Source: Pseudomonas sp. KU43P
GTDB lineage: Bacteria; Pseudomonadota; Gammaproteobacteria; Pseudomonadales; Pseudomonadaceae
Direction: 5' to 3'
Assembly: GCF_033095865.1 (NCBI RefSeq)
Contig: NZ_AP019365.1
Coordinates: forward strand, 3,817,501 to 3,881,500
DNA length: 64,000 nt
The position numbers and the translations under genes are program-made. Under the pieces are notes generated by a model, which saw only the letters and a list, made by a program, of their open reading frames with translations, was not told the origin of the DNA and made no database searches. Below, piece after piece: positions 1 through 13,286 of the stretch. Numbering within the stretch: position 1 is the stretch's first letter; each line of letters starts with the position of its first letter.

Positions 1-3000
1 CAAGGCTTGCCAGCCCATCGCTCACCGCGCACGGCGCGCCGGCACGGCGCACTTGGTCAGCGAACAGTGCTGGCAGCGTCAGCCCGGCACCCAGCACCGG
101 CTGTTGCACGCTACGGGCCAGGGCATGGCTGCGGGCCTCTGCCGACAACATGGCCAATTCGCCCAGGCGCCGCTGTGGATCCCCCGGGATGCTGCGCAGC
201 AGCTCGCCCAGGTGCTCGGCCAATTGCGTCAGCGTGGCGTGGCTGAACGCCTCGGCGCGTGCCGCCAGGTTCAGTTGCAAGCGCTCACCCGGGTTGACGG
301 TCAAGGTCAGCGGGTAGTGAGTGGACTCGCGCTGGCTGACGCCAGTGATGCCCAGGCGCTGTATGGCCTGGCTGCGCAGGGCCGCATCCACCGGGTAGTT
401 CTCGAACACCAGCAAGGTGTCGAACAGCGATTGCCCGGCAGTACCGGCCCAGCGCTGCACGTCGTAGAGCGGCACATGGGCGAGCTCTTGCAATGCCAAG
501 GTTTCGTTCTGCAAGCTCTGCAGCCAGTCGCCCAGCGAGTTGTGCGCCACCGGCTCTGCGATCAACGGCAGGGTATTGATGAACAGCCCCAGCATGTCGC
601 CGCTGCCGGCCAGTTCCGCCGGGCGCCCCGACAGGGTGGCGCCGCAGCAGACTACGCGTTGCCCGCTGTGGCGTTGCAGCAACAGCAGCCAGGCGGCCTG
701 GACCAGGGTGTTGAGGGTGACCCGCTGGTTGCGGGCAAAGTTTGTCAGGGCCTCGGTCAGCGCCGCGTCCAGCTGCACGTCCAGGCTGTGGTAGCCGGTG
801 CTGCCCGCAGGTACCGATGCGTTGCCGGCCAGCAGGGTCGGTGCATCGAGCTGCGCGGTGCGGGCTTTCCAGAAGGTTTCGCCGCGTTGCGAGTCCTGAC
901 GCTGCAGCCAGGCGATGTAGTCGCCATAGCGGCCAGCCGGTGCTTGCGGGGTTTCGCCCACGTAGTGACCCAGCCATTGCTCGATCAACCGCGCGCTGCT
1001 CCAGCCGTCCAGCAGCAGGTGGTGGTAGGTCCACACCAGCCGATGGCGACCGTTGGCCAGGCGCAGCAGCGCCACCCGTTGCAGGGCCGGCTCGGCCAAG
1101 TCGAATGGCAGGGCCCGCTGCTGGCTGGCGAAGGCTTCCAGTGCCTCGGGGCTGCAATCGTGGCCGCGCCAGTCATGCTCTTCCCACCGCTGGGGCACCT
1201 GGCGATAGACCAGTTGCAGCGGCTGCGTCAGGCCTTCCCAGGCGAAACCGCTGCGCAGGATGGGGTGGCGCTCGATCAGTTGCTGCCAGCCCGCGCGCAG
1301 CTGCTGCGGCTCGACATCGTCCAGGTCGAAGGCCAGCTGGTTGATGTATACGCCCTCACCGGCGCCGCTCAGGCCATGGAACAGCATGCCCTGCTGCATC
1401 GGCGACAAGGGGTAGGCGTCTTCCAGGTCTTCGCGGGCCATCGGCAACCGCGCCCGGTCGGCGGCGCACAGCTGCTCCAGACCGTTGCTGACCACGGCCG
1501 TACCGGCGGCGGTCAATTGCCCGGCCACCTTGGCCAGGCGGCGGATAGTCTGCTGCTCGAAAAGATCACGCGGGGTCAGTGCCAGGCCCGCTTCACGGGC
1601 GCGGGCAACCACTTGCACCGAGACGATGGAGTCACCGCCCAGCTCGAAGAAGTTGTCCTCGGCACCTACCTGCGGCAGGTTCAGCACCTGTTGCCAGATC
1701 GCGGCCAGGGTGCACTCCACATCGCCCTGCGGCGCCACGTGCTCGCGCACCTGCAGCTCCGGTTCAGGCAGTGCCTTGCGGTCGAGCTTGCGGTTCGGCG
1801 TCAGCGGCATGCGCTCCAGGCACATCAGCCGCGCCGGCACCATGTAGTCCGGCAGCTGCGCCTGCAGGCGCTCGCGCAGGGGCGCCAGCAGCGCCTCGTC
1901 GTCGGCCACCACGTAGCCCACCAGTTGCCCATGGCGCGCCACCACGGCGGCTTCGCGCACACCCGGCGCGGCCAGCAGGCAGGCTTCGATTTCCCCCAGC
2001 TCGATACGGAAACCGCGGATCTTCACCTGCTGGTCGATGCGACCCAGGTATTCCAGTGCGCCATCGGCGCGGCGGCGCACCAGGTCGCCGGTACGGTACA
2101 GGCGCTGACCGCTGCCGAACGGGTCGGCCACGAATCGCTCGGCGGTCAGGCCTGGGCGGTCGTGGTAACCACGGGCCAGGCCTTCGCCGCCGATGTACAG
2201 CTCGCCCGCCACACCCAACGGCAACGGTTCGAGGTCGTCATCCAGCACATGCAACGCCGTGTGGGCCAGGGCTTCGCCCAGCATCACCGGCTGCTGCCCT
2301 TGCAGGTGGCAGCGGGCCGACCACACCGAAGTTTCGGTCGGGCCATAGAGGTTCCACAGGCCGCCCGCCACGGCGATCAGACGCTCGGCAAGGTCCGTCG
2401 GCAGCGCTTCACCGCCACACAGCACCTGGCGCCCGGCCAGCGCCGGCAGGCGTGGGTGGTCGGCCAGCATGCGCCAGGTCGAGGGCGTGGCCTGGATCGC
2501 GGTGACCTGCTGCTGTTCGATCTGCGCCCACAGGCGCTCCGGGTCGCGCGCCGTGTCACGGTCCACCAGCACCACGCTGGCGCCGAGTGTCAGGGGCAGG
2601 TACAGCTCCAGCACGGCAATGTCGAACGACAGCGACGTCAGCGCCAGCATGCGCCCATCGGCGGCCAGGCCCGGGGCCTGCGCCATGCTGGCCAGGAAGT
2701 TGCCCACGCCCGCGCGGCGCACGGCCACGCCCTTGGGCTTGCCGGTGGAACCGGAGGTGTAGATCACGTAGGCCAGGTGGTCGCCCCGGGCCTGCAATGG
2801 CGGGTTGCTGTCACGGCCATCTTCGGCCAGTTGATCCAGCCACCAGCACTCGGCTGCGGCGCCCAGCGCCTGCAGCGCCGGTTGCAGTGAGCGTTGGCTC
2901 AGCAGCAGCGGCGCGCGGCTGTCGTCGAGCATGTGACGCAGACGTTCGGCCGGGAACTCGGGGTCCAGCGGCACATAGGCGCCACCGGCCTTGAGCACCG

Positions 3001-6000
3001 CCAGCAACGCCACCAGCAGTTGCGGGGTACGTTCCAGGCAAACACCTACGCGCACATCCGGGCCTACGCCGGCAGCCTGCAGGCGGTGGGCCAGCTGGTT
3101 GGCGCGGCGGTTCAGCTCGGCGTAACTCAACGCCATTTCGCCCTGACGCACGGCAATGGCTTCAGGCACACGGGCAGCCTGCTGCTCGAACCGCTCGACC
3201 AGGTCGAAGGCGCCGATGCCGTGGCTGCTCGCCGCGCCGGCTGCCAGCACCTTGGAGCGCTCGGCAGCGGTCAGCAGCGGCAGTTGGCCCAGCTGTCGCT
3301 CGGCGCTTTCGCACAACGCCCCCAGCAATTGCTGCAGGTGCCCGTTCAGCCGCTCGATGGCCGGCGCGTCGAAGCGCGCGCGGTCATAGCTGTAGCAGAA
3401 GCTCAATGCCTCGCCCTGGTTGACCAGCAGCATCAGCGGATAGTTACCCTGCTCACGGCTGACCAGATTGGCGAACCGTGGTCCGTCGCCCTGGCCGCCC
3501 AGCATGGCAGTGTCCAGCGGGTAGTTCTCGAATACCAGGACCTGGTCGAACAACCCCTGCCCGGCCTGACCGGCCCACCGCTGGATATCGTACAGCGCGC
3601 TGTGCTCGTGCTCGCGCACCGCCACGCCCAGGGCTTGCACCTGCTCCAGCCACTGGCCGACGGTGAGCTGCGCCACGGGGCTGGCCACGACCGGCAGGGT
3701 GTTGATGAATAGGCCCAATTGCTGCTCGATGCCCGGCAACTGCGCCGGGCGCCCGGCGACGGTGGCGCCAAAGGCCACGCAGTCCTGCCCGGTGTAGCGC
3801 TGCAACAGCAGCAGCCAGGCGGCCTGCATCAGGCTGCTCAAGGTCACCTTGTGCTGGCGGGCGAACTGCCGCAGGCGCTCGCTGGCAGTGGCCGGCAAGG
3901 TCGAGCGGTGCTCGGCGGTGCCGCTACCCGGCTGCTCCAGCGCCACGGCACCGGCCAGGGCGGTCGGCGCCTGCAGCGGCGCCAGTTGGCCGCGCCAGAA
4001 CTGCTCGCTGGCATCCGCGTCGCGTTCGGCCAACCAGGCGATGTAGTCGCGGTACTGGCCCAGCGGTGTCGGCAGCGCCTGGCCTGCGTAACGCTGCATC
4101 ACTTCGGCGAACAGCTGCGCCTGGCTCCAGCCGTCCAGCAACAGGTGGTGGCAGGTCCACACCAGGTGATGGCGGCCGGCGCCGGTGGCGACCAGCAGCA
4201 GGCGCATCAGCGGGGGATGCTGCAGGTCGAAGGGGCGTCGCTCGGCGACAGCCAGGGCTTCCAGGTCGCCACCACTGGTTTCGTGCCAGGCCAGCTCGAC
4301 ATGGCGCAGCACGGCTTGCAGCGTTTGACCCGCCGCGGTACCGACAAAGACGGTGCGCAGCGCAGCATGGCTGTCCAGCGCGGCCTGCCAGGCCGCGCGC
4401 AGGCGCGCCGTGTCCAGGCCTTCGGCATCCATGCGCACCTGGTTGATGTAGCTGCCGTCGCCAGGTTGATACAGGCTGTGGAACAGCATGCCCTGTTGCA
4501 TCGGCGACAATGGGTAGAGGTCCTGCACCTGGTCGATCGGCAGCTCCAGGGCGTCGAGCTGCGCCTGGTCGAGGCCGGCCAGGGGGAAGTCCGACGGCGT
4601 GGCACCGCCGGCACCGGGGGCCAGGCAGTGGGCGACCAGCGCCTGCAATTCGTCCTCGAACAGCGCCACCAGTTGCGTCAGGCCCTGGGCATCGAGCTGT
4701 TGCGGGCTGAAGGTGAAGCCCATTTGCAGGCGGCCGTCGTTGACGCCGCCGTCGATGGACAGCCAGTTACCCAGCGGCGCGCCAGGGTCCTGGCTGTCGC
4801 CGCAGGACTGGTCGGCCCGGCGCATGCCGGCGCCGAAGCTGGCATCGAACTGCCCCAGGTAGTTGAAGGTGACGCGTGGCTGCGGCCGCGCCGCCAGTTG
4901 CGCGCGCACTTCGGCCGGAGCCAGCTGTTGCAGGAGGCCGAAGCCCAGGCCGTTGTCCGGAACCTGGCGCAACTGCTCCTTGAGGGTCTTGAGGGTGTGG
5001 CCAAGGTCGTCGCCGGCGGCCAGGCGTACCGGATAGGTCGCGGTGAACCAGCCTACGGTGCGGCTCAGGTCGAGACCGGCCAGGTGCTCTTCGCGGCCGT
5101 GGCTTTCCAGCTCCACCAGCAGCTCGTCCTGCGCGCTCCAGCGCCGCCAGGCCCGCGCCAGGGCGCACAGCAGCAGGTCGTTGACCTGGGTGCGGTAGGC
5201 GCCCGGGGCATCGCGAAGCAGCTGGCGCGTCAGTGGCTCGTCCAGTTGCATCGGCAGCGTGATGGCTTCGCCCGCCGGCGCAGGGCCGTCATGGCGGATA
5301 CCGGGGAAGTCGGCCGGGGCTTCGCCCAGTTGCGCCAGCCACCAGGGCAGTTGCGCCAACGTCTCGGCAGCCTGGGCGCGCTGGCCCAGAAAGCGCGTCC
5401 AGTCGCCGAAGGCATGGCTGCGCCGTGGCAGGCTGGCGGCCGGGTTGGCCAGCAGCTGTTGCAGATCCTCCAGCACGATGCGCCACGACACACCGTCCAC
5501 CACCAAGTGGTGCGCCACCAGCAGCAGTCGCTGGCCGGCGCCGCGCACGTCGATCAGCACCGCGCGCAGCAGCGGGCCGGTGGTCAGTTCGAGGCTTCGC
5601 TGGGCCTGGTCGGCAATGGTCAGCATGGCCTGCTCGTCCTCGGCCTCGCGTACCCACAGCTCGACCGCCTCGGCTTCCTCGTAGGCGGCCTGCCAGCCTT
5701 GCTCACCCTCGGTGAAGTGCAGGCTGAAGGCGTCGTGGTGGGCAACCACGGCGTTCAGCGCATGCGCCAGCTGCGTGGCAGCCAGTGGCACCTCGAGGGC
5801 CAGCAGCAGGGCCTGGTTCCAGTGCCCACGCTGCGCCATCGGCGTTGCGAAGAAGCGCTGCTGGAACGGCGTCAGGGCAATAGCCCCGCGCTCGGCACGC
5901 GCCACACCTGCACCCTGCTCTGCCAAGGGCGTCACTACCTGGGCCAGCTGGCGCAAGGTCTGGTGACGGAACAGCTCGCGGGGACCGAACTGCCAGCCAG

Positions 6001-9000
6001 CCTGGCGTGCGCGGCTAGCCACCTGGATAGCGATGATCGAATCGCCGCCGAGCTCGAAGAAGTTGTCCAGGGCGCCCACCGGGTCGATACCCAGCACTTC
6101 GCTCCAGATGCTGGCCAGGGCCTGCTCCACTTCGCCCTGCGGGGCGTCATAGGCTCGCTCGACCAGCACCGGTTGCGGCAGGGCCTTGCGGTCGAGCTTG
6201 CCGTTGGCACTCAGCGGCATCTGCGCCAACACGATGACCTGCGCCGGCACCATGTAGTCGGGCAGCGCTTCGCCCAGGCGCAAGCGCAAGGCATCGGCAA
6301 GACCGTCAGCGGCGTCGGCCACCACGTAGCCCAGCAGTTGTTTGCCGCCAGCAGTGGCCTCGCTGACCACCACCACCGCCTCGCTGACGGCCGGATGCTC
6401 GAGCAGGCGAGCCTCGATTTCGCCCAGCTCGATGCGCAGGCCGCGGATCTTCACCTGGTGGTCGATACGCCCCAGGTACTCCACGGCGCCGTCGTCGCGC
6501 CAGCGCGCCAGGTCACCGGTGCGGTACAACCGCCCGCCGTGGCCGAACGGGTCGGCAACGAAGCGTTCGGCGGTCAGGCTTGGGCGGCCCAGGTAGCCGC
6601 GAGCCAGGCCCACGCCACCGATGTACAACTCGCCTGGCAAGCCGCTGGCCACGGGCTGCAACTGACCGTCGAGCACGTACAGGCGCAGGTTGGCGATGGG
6701 CCGGCCGATCGGCACGCTGCCCAGGCCCGGGGCGTCGTGGCAGGCCCAGTGGCTGACGTCGATGGCCGCTTCGGTCGGGCCGTAGAGGTTATGCAGGCCG
6801 GCGTCGCTCTGGGCCAGGAAGCGCTGTTGCAGATCCAGCGGCAGTGCCTCGCCGCTGCACATCACCAGGCGCAGGTTGGGGCAGCCGGCGAGGGATTCGC
6901 TGGCCATGTAGGCTTGCAGCATCGACGGCACGAAGTGCAGCACGCTGATGCGATGGCCTGCGATCAGCGCCTTGAGCTCGGCGGGGTCGCGGTGGGCACC
7001 GGGCGGCGCCATCACCAGGGTGGCGCCAGTCATCAACGGCCAGAAGAACTCCCATACCGAGACGTCGAAACCGAACGGCGTCTTCTGCAGCACCCGGTCG
7101 CGAGCATCGAGGGCGAACGTGGCCTGCATCCACTGCAGGCGGTTGCACAGGGCGGCGTGGCTGTTGCCCGCGCCCTTCGGCCGGCCGGTGGTGCCGGAGG
7201 TATAGATGCAGTAGGCGAGCTGGTCGGGCTGGCTGAGCAGGCTCGGGTTACTGTCGGGGCTGTCGGCAAAGCGCGCGGCGTCGCCGTCCAGGCACAGTAC
7301 TTCGCGATCCCCGGCTGGCAGGCGTGCCAGCAGGTGCTGCTGGGTGAGCAACAGGCTCGCACCGCTGTCCTCGAACATGAAGGCCAGGCGCTGGTCGGGC
7401 TGGTCCGGGTCCAGCGGTACGTAGGCAGCGCCGGCCTTGAGCACGGCCAGCAGGGCCACAACCATTGCCTGCGAACGCTCGGCGAAGATCCCCACCAACT
7501 GCTCAGGCCCCACCCCACGGCTGCGCAGGTAATGGGCAAGGCGGTTGGCCTGGGCGTTGAGCTCGGCGTAGCTGAGTTCGACGCCGTCGGCGATCAGTGC
7601 CGTGGCCTGTGGCGTGGCGGCCGCCTGACGTTCGATGAGCACCTGCAGGGACTGGGGCTGGCGGTAGTCGACGGCGGTAGCGTTGAAGTCTTCGACCACC
7701 TGGCGCTGCTCGTGGCTGTCGAGCATGGCCAGGTCGCCCAAGGCGGTATCGGGGCGCGCGGCGCAATCGGACAGCAGGCGCAAGAAGTGCCCGCGCAGGC
7801 GCTCGATGCGCGCCGCGTCGAACAGGTCGGTGGCGTAGGTGAAGGCGCCGCGCAGCAGGCCGCCGGCCATTTCCTCGGTGTCCAGGCTGAGGTCGAACTT
7901 GGCCACTTCGGGGGTGGCCACCTCAAGCCAGGCGTTCAACCCAGGCAGACCGGCAAGGGTAGCTTCGCCGCGCTGCTCGTGGTTGAACATCACCTGGAAC
8001 AGCGGGTTGCGGCTCAGGCTGCGCTCCACGCCCAGGGCATCCACCAACGCTTCGAAGGGCAGGTCCTGGCAATCCTGGGCGGCGGCCGCCGCCTGGCGGA
8101 CGTTGTCCAGCAGCGTGCGAAACGGCAGGCGCGCGTGGGGCGTGCTGCGCAGCACCTGAGTGTTGACGAAGAAGCCGATCAACCCCTGGACTTCCGCACG
8201 TTGGCGGTTGGCCACCGGTACGCCGACCAGCAGTTCCTGCTGGCCGGTATAGCGGTGCAGTACCGCCTTGAAGGCCGCCAGCAGCACCATGAACAGGCTG
8301 GTGCCGCTGGAAGCGGCCAAGGCCTTGAGCTGTGCGCTCAGCGCCTGGGGCACCTCAAAGCCCAGGCTCGCGCCACGCTGGCTGATTTCAGCCGGGCGCG
8401 CGCGGTCGGCGGGCAACTCGAGGATCGGCGGGCGCTCACCCAGCGTGGCACGCCAGTAGGCCAACTGCCGCTCGCCCTCACCGGCTTCCAGCCAGTTGCG
8501 CTGCCACAGGGCGTAATCGGCGTACTGCACGGCCAGCGCCGGCAACTGCGGCGTTTGGCCCTGCAACTGAGCGGCGTAGCCTTGGGCAAGCTCGTCGAGC
8601 AGGATCTGCATCGACCAGCCGTCAGAGATGATGTGGTGCATGGCCAGCAGCAGGCCGTGGCGCTGCTCGCCCAGGCGCACCAGCGTGACGTGCAGCAGTG
8701 GCCCCTGGTGAAGGTCGAAGGCCTGGCCGGCGGCAACCTGCAAGGCGGCTTTCAAGGCCGCTTCAGGGTCGGCGCTGGCGCTGACGTCGCGCTGAGCCAG
8801 GGCAACGCCTGCGGCGGCGCTCACCACCTGGGTCAGCTGGCCGTCCGTTTCGGCAAAACGGGTGCGCAGGATTTCGTGGCGCGCCACCAGGGCATCCAGG
8901 GCTGCTTGCAAGGCAGTGACATCCAGCGCGCCGTCCAGGCGCAGGACACCCGCCTGGTTGTAGGCTGCAGAGCTGCGGTCGAGCTGCCACAGGGTCCACA

Positions 9001-9178
9001 GGCGGCGCTGGGCATAGGAGGCAACCACGGGTGCCTGGGCGTCCGCGCGCGGCGGGATCGGCAGGCTTTCCAGGCTCATGCCCTGGGCCTTGAGCTTTTC
9101 GCCCAGGGCGCGGCGTGCGGCCGGGTCCAGCTCGGCGAAGCGCCGGGCCAGGGCGAGGGAACGGTCCGCGACAGTCAT
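1..9178 (-). CDS. Non-ribosomal peptide synthetase, C-A(Ser)-T-E-C-A(Gly)-T-C-A..., C-terminus beyond window
   Basis: Giant NRPS that extends the acylated first residue; incomplete at the left edge. Landmarks by approximate residue: C1 with HHIISDG (179), A1 with [10 protein letters not shown] (657), T1 with GGDS (1045), epimerase with HHLVVDG (1221), C2 with HHLLLDG (1676), A2 with [10 protein letters not shown] (2139), T2 with GGDS (2515), C3 with HHLLLDG (2718), then the first ~20 residues of a third A domain. By eye, the A1 pocket reads DVWHMSLIDK, a classic serine code, and A2 reads DILQLGLVWK, a glycine code. The E domain after T1 implies D-Ser, and C2 has the [12 protein letters not shown] start typical of D-accepting condensation domains. 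The ATG at 9178 overlaps the previous stop (ATGA). Residue predictions are inference; domain order is seen directly. Confidence 0.93.
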   Translation of the reverse strand, partial: MTVADRSLALARRFAELDPAARRALGEKLKAQGMSLESLPIPPRADAQAPVVASYAQRRLWTLWQLDRSSAAYNQAGVLRLDGALDVTALQAALDALVARHEILRTRFAETDGQLTQVVSAAAGVALAQRDVSASADPEAALKAALQVAAGQAFDLHQGPLLHVTLVRLGEQRHGLLLAMHHIISDGWSMQILLDELAQGYAAQLQGQTPQLPALAVQYADYALWQRNWLEAGEGERQLAYWRATLGERPPILELPADRARPAEISQRGASLGFEVPQALSAQLKALAASSGTSLFMVLLAAFKAVLHRYTGQQELLVGVPVANRQRAEVQGLIGFFVNTQVLRSTPHARLPFRTLLDNVRQAAAAAQDCQDLPFEALVDALGVERSLSRNPLFQVMFNHEQRGEATLAGLPGLNAWLEVATPEVAKFDLSLDTEEMAGGLLRGAFTYATDLFDAARIERLRGHFLRLLSDCAARPDTALGDLAMLDSHEQRQVVEDFNATAVDYRQPQSLQVLIERQAAATPQATALIADGVELSYAELNAQANRLAHYLRSRGVGPEQLVGIFAERSQAMVVALLAVLKAGAAYVPLDPDQPDQRLAFMFEDSGASLLLTQQHLLARLPAGDREVLCLDGDAARFADSPDSNPSLLSQPDQLAYCIYTSGTTGRPKGAGNSHAALCNRLQWMQATFALDARDRVLQKTPFGFDVSVWEFFWPLMTGATLVMAPPGAHRDPAELKALIAGHRISVLHFVPSMLQAYMASESLAGCPNLRLVMCSGEALPLDLQQRFLAQSDAGLHNLYGPTEAAIDVSHWACHDAPGLGSVPIGRPIANLRLYVLDGQLQPVASGLPGELYIGGVGLARGYLGRPSLTAERFVADPFGHGGRLYRTGDLARWRDDGAVEYLGRIDHQVKIRGLRIELGEIEARLLEHPAVSEAVVVVSEATAGGKQLLGYVVADAADGLADALRLRLGEALPDYMVPAQVIVLAQMPLSANGKLDRKALPQPVLVERAYDAPQGEVEQALASIWSEVLGIDPVGALDNFFELGGDSIIAIQVASRARQAGWQFGPRELFRHQTLRQLAQVVTPLAEQGAGVARAERGAIALTPFQQRFFATPMAQRGHWNQALLLALEVPLAATQLAHALNAVVAHHDAFSLHFTEGEQGWQAAYEEAEAVELWVREAEDEQAMLTIADQAQRSLELTTGPLLRAVLIDVRGAGQRLLLVAHHLVVDGVSWRIVLEDLQQLLANPAASLPRRSHAFGDWTRFLGQRAQAAETLAQLPWWLAQLGEAPADFPGIRHDGPAPAGEAITLPMQLDEPLTRQLLRDAPGAYRTQVNDLLLCALARAWRRWSAQDELLVELESHGREEHLAGLDLSRTVGWFTATYPVRLAAGDDLGHTLKTLKEQLRQVPDNGLGFGLLQQLAPAEVRAQLAARPQPRVTFNYLGQFDASFGAGMRRADQSCGDSQDPGAPLGNWLSIDGGVNDGRLQMGFTFSPQQLDAQGLTQLVALFEDELQALVAHCLAPGAGGATPSDFPLAGLDQAQLDALELPIDQVQDLYPLSPMQQGMLFHSLYQPGDGSYINQVRMDAEGLDTARLRAAWQAALDSHAALRTVFVGTAAGQTLQAVLRHVELAWHETSGGDLEALAVAERRPFDLQHPPLMRLLLVATGAGRHHLVWTCHHLLLDGWSQAQLFAEVMQRYAGQALPTPLGQYRDYIAWLAERDADASEQFWRGQLAPLQAPTALAGAVALEQPGSGTAEHRSTLPATASERLRQFARQHKVTLSSLMQAAWLLLLQRYTGQDCVAFGATVAGRPAQLPGIEQQLGLFINTLPVVASPVAQLTVGQWLEQVQALGVAVREHEHSALYDIQRWAGQAGQGLFDQVLVFENYPLDTAMLGGQGDGPRFANLVSREQGNYPLMLLVNQGEALSFCYSYDRARFDAPAIERLNGHLQQLLGALCESAERQLGQLPLLTAAERSKVLAAGAASSHGIGAFDLVERFEQQAARVPEAIAVRQGEMALSYAELNRRANQLAHRLQAAGVGPDVRVGVCLERTPQLLVALLAVLKAGGAYVPLDPEFPAERLRHMLDDSRAPLLLSQRSLQPALQALGAAAECWWLDQLAEDGRDSNPPLQARGDHLAYVIYTSGSTGKPKGVAVRRAGVGNFLASMAQAPGLAADGRMLALTSLSFDIAVLELYLPLTLGASVVLVDRDTARDPERLWAQIEQQQVTAIQATPSTWRMLADHPRLPALAGRQVLCGGEALPTDLAERLIAVAGGLWNLYGPTETSVWSARCHLQGQQPVMLGEALAHTALHVLDDDLEPLPLGVAGELYIGGEGLARGYHDRPGLTAERFVADPFGSGQRLYRTGDLVRRRADGALEYLGRIDQQVKIRGFRIELGEIEACLLAAPGVREAAVVARHGQLVGYVVADDEALLAPLRERLQAQLPDYMVPARLMCLERMPLTPNRKLDRKALPEPELQVREHVAPQGDVECTLAAIWQQVLNLPQVGAEDNFFELGGDSIVSVQVVARAREAGLALTPRDLFEQQTIRRLAKVAGQLTAAGTAVVSNGLEQLCAADRARLPMAREDLEDAYPLSPMQQGMLFHGLSGAGEGVYINQLAFDLDDVEPQQLRAGWQQLIERHPILRSGFAWEGLTQPLQLVYRQVPQRWEEHDWRGHDCSPEALEAFASQQRALPFDLAEPALQRVALLRLANGRHRLVWTYHHLLLDGWSSARLIEQWLGHYVGETPQAPAGRYGDYIAWLQRQDSQRGETFWKARTAQLDAPTLLAGNASVPAGSTGYHSLDVQLDAALTEALTNFARNQRVTLNTLVQAAWLLLLQRHSGQRVVCCGATLSGRPAELAGSGDMLGLFINTLPLIAEPVAHNSLGDWLQSLQNETLALQELAHVPLYDVQRWAGTAGQSLFDTLLVFENYPVDAALRSQAIQRLGITGVSQRESTHYPLTLTVNPGERLQLNLAARAEAFSHATLTQLAEHLGELLRSIPGDPQRRLGELAMLSAEARSHALARSVQQPVLGAGLTLPALFADQVRRAGAPCAVSDGLASL

Positions 9179-12100
9179 GGTGCCTCCACTTCGGCGAACA
9201 GGTTTTCCAGGGCGTCCAGGTCGTTGCCTGGGGCCTGTTGCAGCTCGGCGACCTTGGCGGCGAAGCGCTCCAAGGTTTCGCCCTCGAAGAACAACCGCAG
9301 CGGCAGTTCGATGCCCATCTGCTCCTGCAACCGCGCACGCAAGCGTGTGGCCAGCAGCGAGTGCCCGCCCAGGGCGAAGAAGTTGTCCTGCAGCCCTACC
9401 CGCTCGACCCCGAGCGCCTCCTCCCAGACACCGGCGAGAAGGCGTTGCAGCTCAGTCTGCGGCGCCTGGTAGGACTGGCCAGCCACGGTCTCGGCAGCCA
9501 GCGCGCGGCGGTCGACCTTGCCGTTGGGCATCAAGGGCAGGCGTGCCAGGCTGCGCAGCGCAGTGGGCACCATGTGCGCCGGCAGGCGCCGGGCCAGTTC
9601 GGCCTGCAGGCGGCCGGCCAGGTGCCCGTCGTCGTCACCGACCACGAAGGCCACCAGTTGCGCACCACCGGCGCCCTCGCGGACCACCACCGCCGCCTCG
9701 GTAACGCCGGCGCAGCTGGCCAGCACGGCCTCCACCTCGCCCAGTTCGATACGGAAGCCGCGGATCTTCACCTGTGCATCCACCCGCCCGAGGAATTCCA
9801 GCTGGCCATCGGCGCGCCAGCGCGCCAGGTCGCCAGTCTGGTAGCCACGGCTGCCATCGGCCAGGGTCGGGAAGCGCTCGGCGGTGAGTGCCGGGCGGGC
9901 CAGGTAGCCGCGGGTGACGCCGGGACCGGCCACGTACAATTCGCCCACCTGCCCCACGGCGACCGGCTCGCGGTTGGCGTCGAGCACCAGCACGCGCATG
10001 CCCGGTGCCGGGCGGCCGATGGCAACCGGGCCTTGGTCGGCGTTCCACGCCGTGCACCAGACGCTGCCTTCGGTGGGGCCGTATTCGTTGCTCAACAGCA
10101 CGCCGGGCAGGCGCGCATGATGGCGCGCCAGTAGCGTCGGCGTGCACGCTTCGCCAGCCACCACCACGGTGCGCAGGGCATGCTGGCCCAGGTGTTCGAG
10201 CACTTCGGCGTGCAGGCCCGGCAAGGCCAGGTAATGGGAGATGCCGTGTTCGCCCAGCAGCGCGGCGATGGCTTGTGGATCCTTGGCCTGGGCAGCGGTC
10301 GGCAGGTGCAGGCAGCCGCCTTGGCCAAGTGTCCAGAACAGCCCGGCCACCGAGCTGTCGAACGACAGCGACGACAGCAGCAGGAAGGATTCGAGCGGCG
10401 CTCGGTAGTGAACGAAACGCGCCAGGGTCGAGGCCAGGGCGTTGGCATGGCTGACCGCGACGCCCTTGGGCGTGCCGGTGGAGCCAGAGGTGTAGATGAC
10501 ATAGGCCAGATCGTCGCCGGCGACTGCCGCCGACAGCGGCTCAACCGGCCCCTGCCAGACCGGCGAAGCATCGGCCAGCGACAGCACTGGCAGGCCGGAC
10601 GGCAACGCAATGTCGGCGGCCGGTGCGTCCAGGGCCAGCAGGCAATGGGCGCCGGAATCGGCCAGCATGAACCCCAGGCGCTCGGCCGGGTAGTCCGGGT
10701 CCAGCGGCAGGTAGGCGCCTCCGGCCTTGAGGATGCCGAGCAGCGCCACCAGCGCCGCCAGCGAACGCGGGGCGTACACGGCGACGATGCTGTCGCGCCC
10801 GACACCCTGCGCCTGCAGCGCGTGGGCCAGTTGGTTGGCGCGATGGTCGAGTTGCGCGTAGCTCAACACCTCATCGCCCTGGCGCACGGCGGCACGCTGG
10901 CCTTGCCGACCGACCTGCTGCTCGAACAGGCGGTGCAGCGCACCTGGGGATTCCAGCGGCATGTCGGCGCCACGTTCGAAGGCTTGGATGCGCGCACGAC
11001 CCTTTTCATCCAGGAGGCTGACCTGGGCCAGACGCTGCTCGAAGTCGCCAAGCGCATGAGCGGCGAACACCCCGAATTGCTCGAGCCACAGCGCGGCCAC
11101 CTCGGCTTCCAGCGAGCCTGTGGCGTAGTGCAGATGCAGGTCGCCGGCTACGCGGGTGAGGCTCAGCGGCGCCAGCATGCAGTCATCCAGTTCCAGTTCG
11201 ACGCCATCGAGTACCGCAACGCTGGCAGCGAAGCCGTAGCGGGCGGCGGGGTTTTCGATGGCCACTTCGTCAAGGCATTCCAACCACGAGCGGGCCTGTT
11301 CCAGGCGGCTGCGGAACTCTTCAAGTGCCTGGGCCAGGCTGGCGTCTGCGGGGAACGCCAGGTTCACCGGCAACTGGCGCTCGAAGCGCCCGAGCATGCC
11401 ATCGACTTGCGCGTTGCGCCCATCCACGCTGACCAGCAGCGATACTTCGTTCTGTTCGCCAAGGCGGCACAGCAAACCTGCCCACAGGAACAGCAGCAGG
11501 TCGTCGGCGGCCAGCCCTCGCTCGGTGGCGCAGGCGTCAACGGCCTGCAGCAGGGCATCGGCTGCCAGTTGTACCTGCGCGACGTTCAGCGACTTCTGGC
11601 CGGGCAAGCCGGTTTTCTCGGCGCCACAGGCCAGGGCATCGCGGCTGCGCTCGAACGGCAGCGGCGCCCGCGGCGCGGTGGCGTCCAGCACGCCGCGCCA
11701 ATAGGCGCCACCGCGAACGCCCATGTCCTCGCCGGCCAACTCGCCCTGCCACGAGGCATAGTCGATGTACTGCAACGCCTCCTCGTCGACCGGCGCCAGG
11801 CGACCGGCGTAACCTTCGCGCAGTTCGCGGGCCAACTGCTGCAACGCCTGCCCGTCGACGCTGGCCAGGGCCACCCCCAGGCGCACGACGAAGCTGTCGC
11901 TGCCAACCTTCTCCACGGCGGCAACGAAAGGTACCTGCTCCAGCGTTTCGCGGTCGGCAGATGCCTGCAATGGCACCGGGGCCTCCTGCTCCACCACCTG
12001 CACCGGGCGGCGCAGGCCGTCCAGGCGCAGGTAACGGGTGCGCAGCACTTCGTGGCGGCGTTGAAGCTCGACGAGCACCTGGCCCAGGCGGGCCTCGTCG

Positions 12101-12216
12101 AAGTTACCCGGCACGCGCACGCGGGCGAAGGCCGCCAGTGGCTGGTCGTTGCGGGTGAAGACGGCGCCCTGCTGGGCTGACAGGGGGAAAGCGTCTTGAT
12201 GGGCAGGCAGTTGCAT
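9175..12216 (-). CDS. NRPS module: interface-like (degenerate condensation) domain, A domain (predicted His), T domain
   Basis: 1013-residue NRPS. Residues ~1-400 have a condensation-superfamily fold signature ([19 protein letters not shown] start, [10 protein letters not shown]), but the catalytic HHxxxDG is ALASVDG at 116-122, so both histidines are gone. This is how siderophore interface domains look: they do not condense but dock a beta-hydroxylase. The A domain follows ([10 protein letters not shown] ~573-585), then a T domain with GGHS (Ser ~953). The pocket reads DSALVAEVWK by manual alignment to GrsA, closest among codes I remember to His (bacitracin DSELTAEVCK). The catalytic C domain for this module would be the one ending the FAAL protein upstream. 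I chose the ATG at 12216, which has GAGG 11-14 bases before it; a TTG at 12231 would add five residues and overlap the hydroxylase stop. Confidence 0.9.
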   Translation of the reverse strand: MQLPAHQDAFPLSAQQGAVFTRNDQPLAAFARVRVPGNFDEARLGQVLVELQRRHEVLRTRYLRLDGLRRPVQVVEQEAPVPLQASADRETLEQVPFVAAVEKVGSDSFVVRLGVALASVDGQALQQLARELREGYAGRLAPVDEEALQYIDYASWQGELAGEDMGVRGGAYWRGVLDATAPRAPLPFERSRDALACGAEKTGLPGQKSLNVAQVQLAADALLQAVDACATERGLAADDLLLFLWAGLLCRLGEQNEVSLLVSVDGRNAQVDGMLGRFERQLPVNLAFPADASLAQALEEFRSRLEQARSWLECLDEVAIENPAARYGFAASVAVLDGVELELDDCMLAPLSLTRVAGDLHLHYATGSLEAEVAALWLEQFGVFAAHALGDFEQRLAQVSLLDEKGRARIQAFERGADMPLESPGALHRLFEQQVGRQGQRAAVRQGDEVLSYAQLDHRANQLAHALQAQGVGRDSIVAVYAPRSLAALVALLGILKAGGAYLPLDPDYPAERLGFMLADSGAHCLLALDAPAADIALPSGLPVLSLADASPVWQGPVEPLSAAVAGDDLAYVIYTSGSTGTPKGVAVSHANALASTLARFVHYRAPLESFLLLSSLSFDSSVAGLFWTLGQGGCLHLPTAAQAKDPQAIAALLGEHGISHYLALPGLHAEVLEHLGQHALRTVVVAGEACTPTLLARHHARLPGVLLSNEYGPTEGSVWCTAWNADQGPVAIGRPAPGMRVLVLDANREPVAVGQVGELYVAGPGVTRGYLARPALTAERFPTLADGSRGYQTGDLARWRADGQLEFLGRVDAQVKIRGFRIELGEVEAVLASCAGVTEAAVVVREGAGGAQLVAFVVGDDDGHLAGRLQAELARRLPAHMVPTALRSLARLPLMPNGKVDRRALAAETVAGQSYQAPQTELQRLLAGVWEEALGVERVGLQDNFFALGGHSLLATRLRARLQEQMGIELPLRLFFEGETLERFAAKVAELQQAPGNDLDALENLFAEVEAP

Positions 12217-12227
12217 GTGGGGGAACC

Positions 12228-13286
12228 TCAATCTTGTGCCAGGTCGGCGCTTTTCTGAGCAATCGCCATGGCGGTGAGAATCTTGCGCGGGCCGGTGAAT
12301 GCGTTACGGGCATGCAGCGAGAGCATGTTGTCGAGCAGGACCACATCACCCTTCTGCCAGGGGAACTCCACCATCACGTCCCGGTAGGCTTGCTGCAGGT
12401 GGAGGATGACGTCGCCTGGGATCGGCGCGCCGTCGCCGTAGAAGGTGTTCTGCGGCAGGTCGTCGGCGTCGAACTCGGCAATCAGTGCGGCGCGCAGGGT
12501 TTCGGGCAGCGTCAGGGCATTGAAGAAGGTGCCGTGGTTGAACCACAGCTGCTCGCCACTGCGCGGGTGACGGACGATGGCCGGGCCCACCTGGCGGGTA
12601 CGCAGGCGGTTGCCGGGCTTCCATTCCGGGCGGATGCCGATCCGTGCACAGTAAGCTTCCACCTCGGCGCGGTCTTCGCTCTGGAACACGGTCTGCCAGG
12701 GCAAGCCCATGCCGTCGCCGTAGTTGCGCACGTACATGATGCGACGCTGGCGGAATTCCTCGCGCACCGCCGGGTCGATGCGCTGCAGCAAGGCGCGGGT
12801 GTCACCCAACGGGGTCTCGCCACCGGTCAGCGACGGCAGGTCGCAGTAGAAATACAGGTGCAGCGGGAACACCGGCGAGTAGGAGTGCTCGTTGTGCGGG
12901 AAGATGCGCTCGTCACTGGGATAGTCGGTGGAGCTGTAGACATTGAACTGGCGGCTGATCTGGGTGCGTGGCGAAGCGCGGAACAGGTATTCCAGCGCAC
13001 CGCCCGACATCGCCTTCACGCAGCGGTCGAAGCCGTCGATGCCGTCCACGTCGAACCCACGGAACAGGATGGCGCCGTGCTCCAGCAGACGCGCCTCGAC
13101 CTGTTCTCGGTGCTGCGCCAGCCACGCCACCAGGTCAGTGCCGGCGAAACGTGGCCGGCACAGGGCCGGCAAGGTGTGCCCTTCGAGCAAGGGGGTGAAG
13201 ACGACCCGCTCGTCCTGGCCGGCGGTGATGCTCCTGCGTGCACGGCCCATGCTGGGCAGTGCCGTGACCTTGGCGTCGTTCATCAT
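12228..13286 (-). CDS. TauD/SyrP-like Fe(II)/2-oxoglutarate dioxygenase, predicted carrier-bound amino-acid beta-hydroxylase
   Basis: 352 residues of the TauD/clavaminate-synthase-like superfamily. Visible metal ligands form an HxE...H triad (H131, E133 in [10 protein letters not shown]325 in LSLHAR), and R334 in GPRKILTAM fits the 2-oxoglutarate-binding arginine. Related stand-alone enzymes (SyrP, and the siderophore beta-hydroxylases) hydroxylate Asp or His while it is tethered to an NRPS T domain. Here the gene sits between the FAAL-T-C gene and the gene for the interface-A-T protein, which it probably partners. With a His-type pocket in that module the product would be beta-hydroxyhistidine, an iron ligand; that assignment is inference. 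The start overlaps the previous stop (ATGA), and a second ATG three bases on, better spaced from GAGGAG, may be used. Confidence 0.88.
   Translation of the reverse strand: MMNDAKVTALPSMGRARRSITAGQDERVVFTPLLEGHTLPALCRPRFAGTDLVAWLAQHREQVEARLLEHGAILFRGFDVDGIDGFDRCVKAMSGGALEYLFRASPRTQISRQFNVYSSTDYPSDERIFPHNEHSYSPVFPLHLYFYCDLPSLTGGETPLGDTRALLQRIDPAVREEFRQRRIMYVRNYGDGMGLPWQTVFQSEDRAEVEAYCARIGIRPEWKPGNRLRTRQVGPAIVRHPRSGEQLWFNHGTFFNALTLPETLRAALIAEFDADDLPQNTFYGDGAPIPGDVILHLQQAYRDVMVEFPWQKGDVVLLDNMLSLHARNAFTGPRKILTAMAIAQKSADLAQD

Noticed and set aside
1..9178. The locus as the pyoverdine synthetase
   Set aside because: The starter is FAAL-T-C followed by a hydroxylase and a His-type module, not the acyl-ligase/Glu-Tyr-Dab chromophore module of PvdL. 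I cannot exclude it fully without the left flank.
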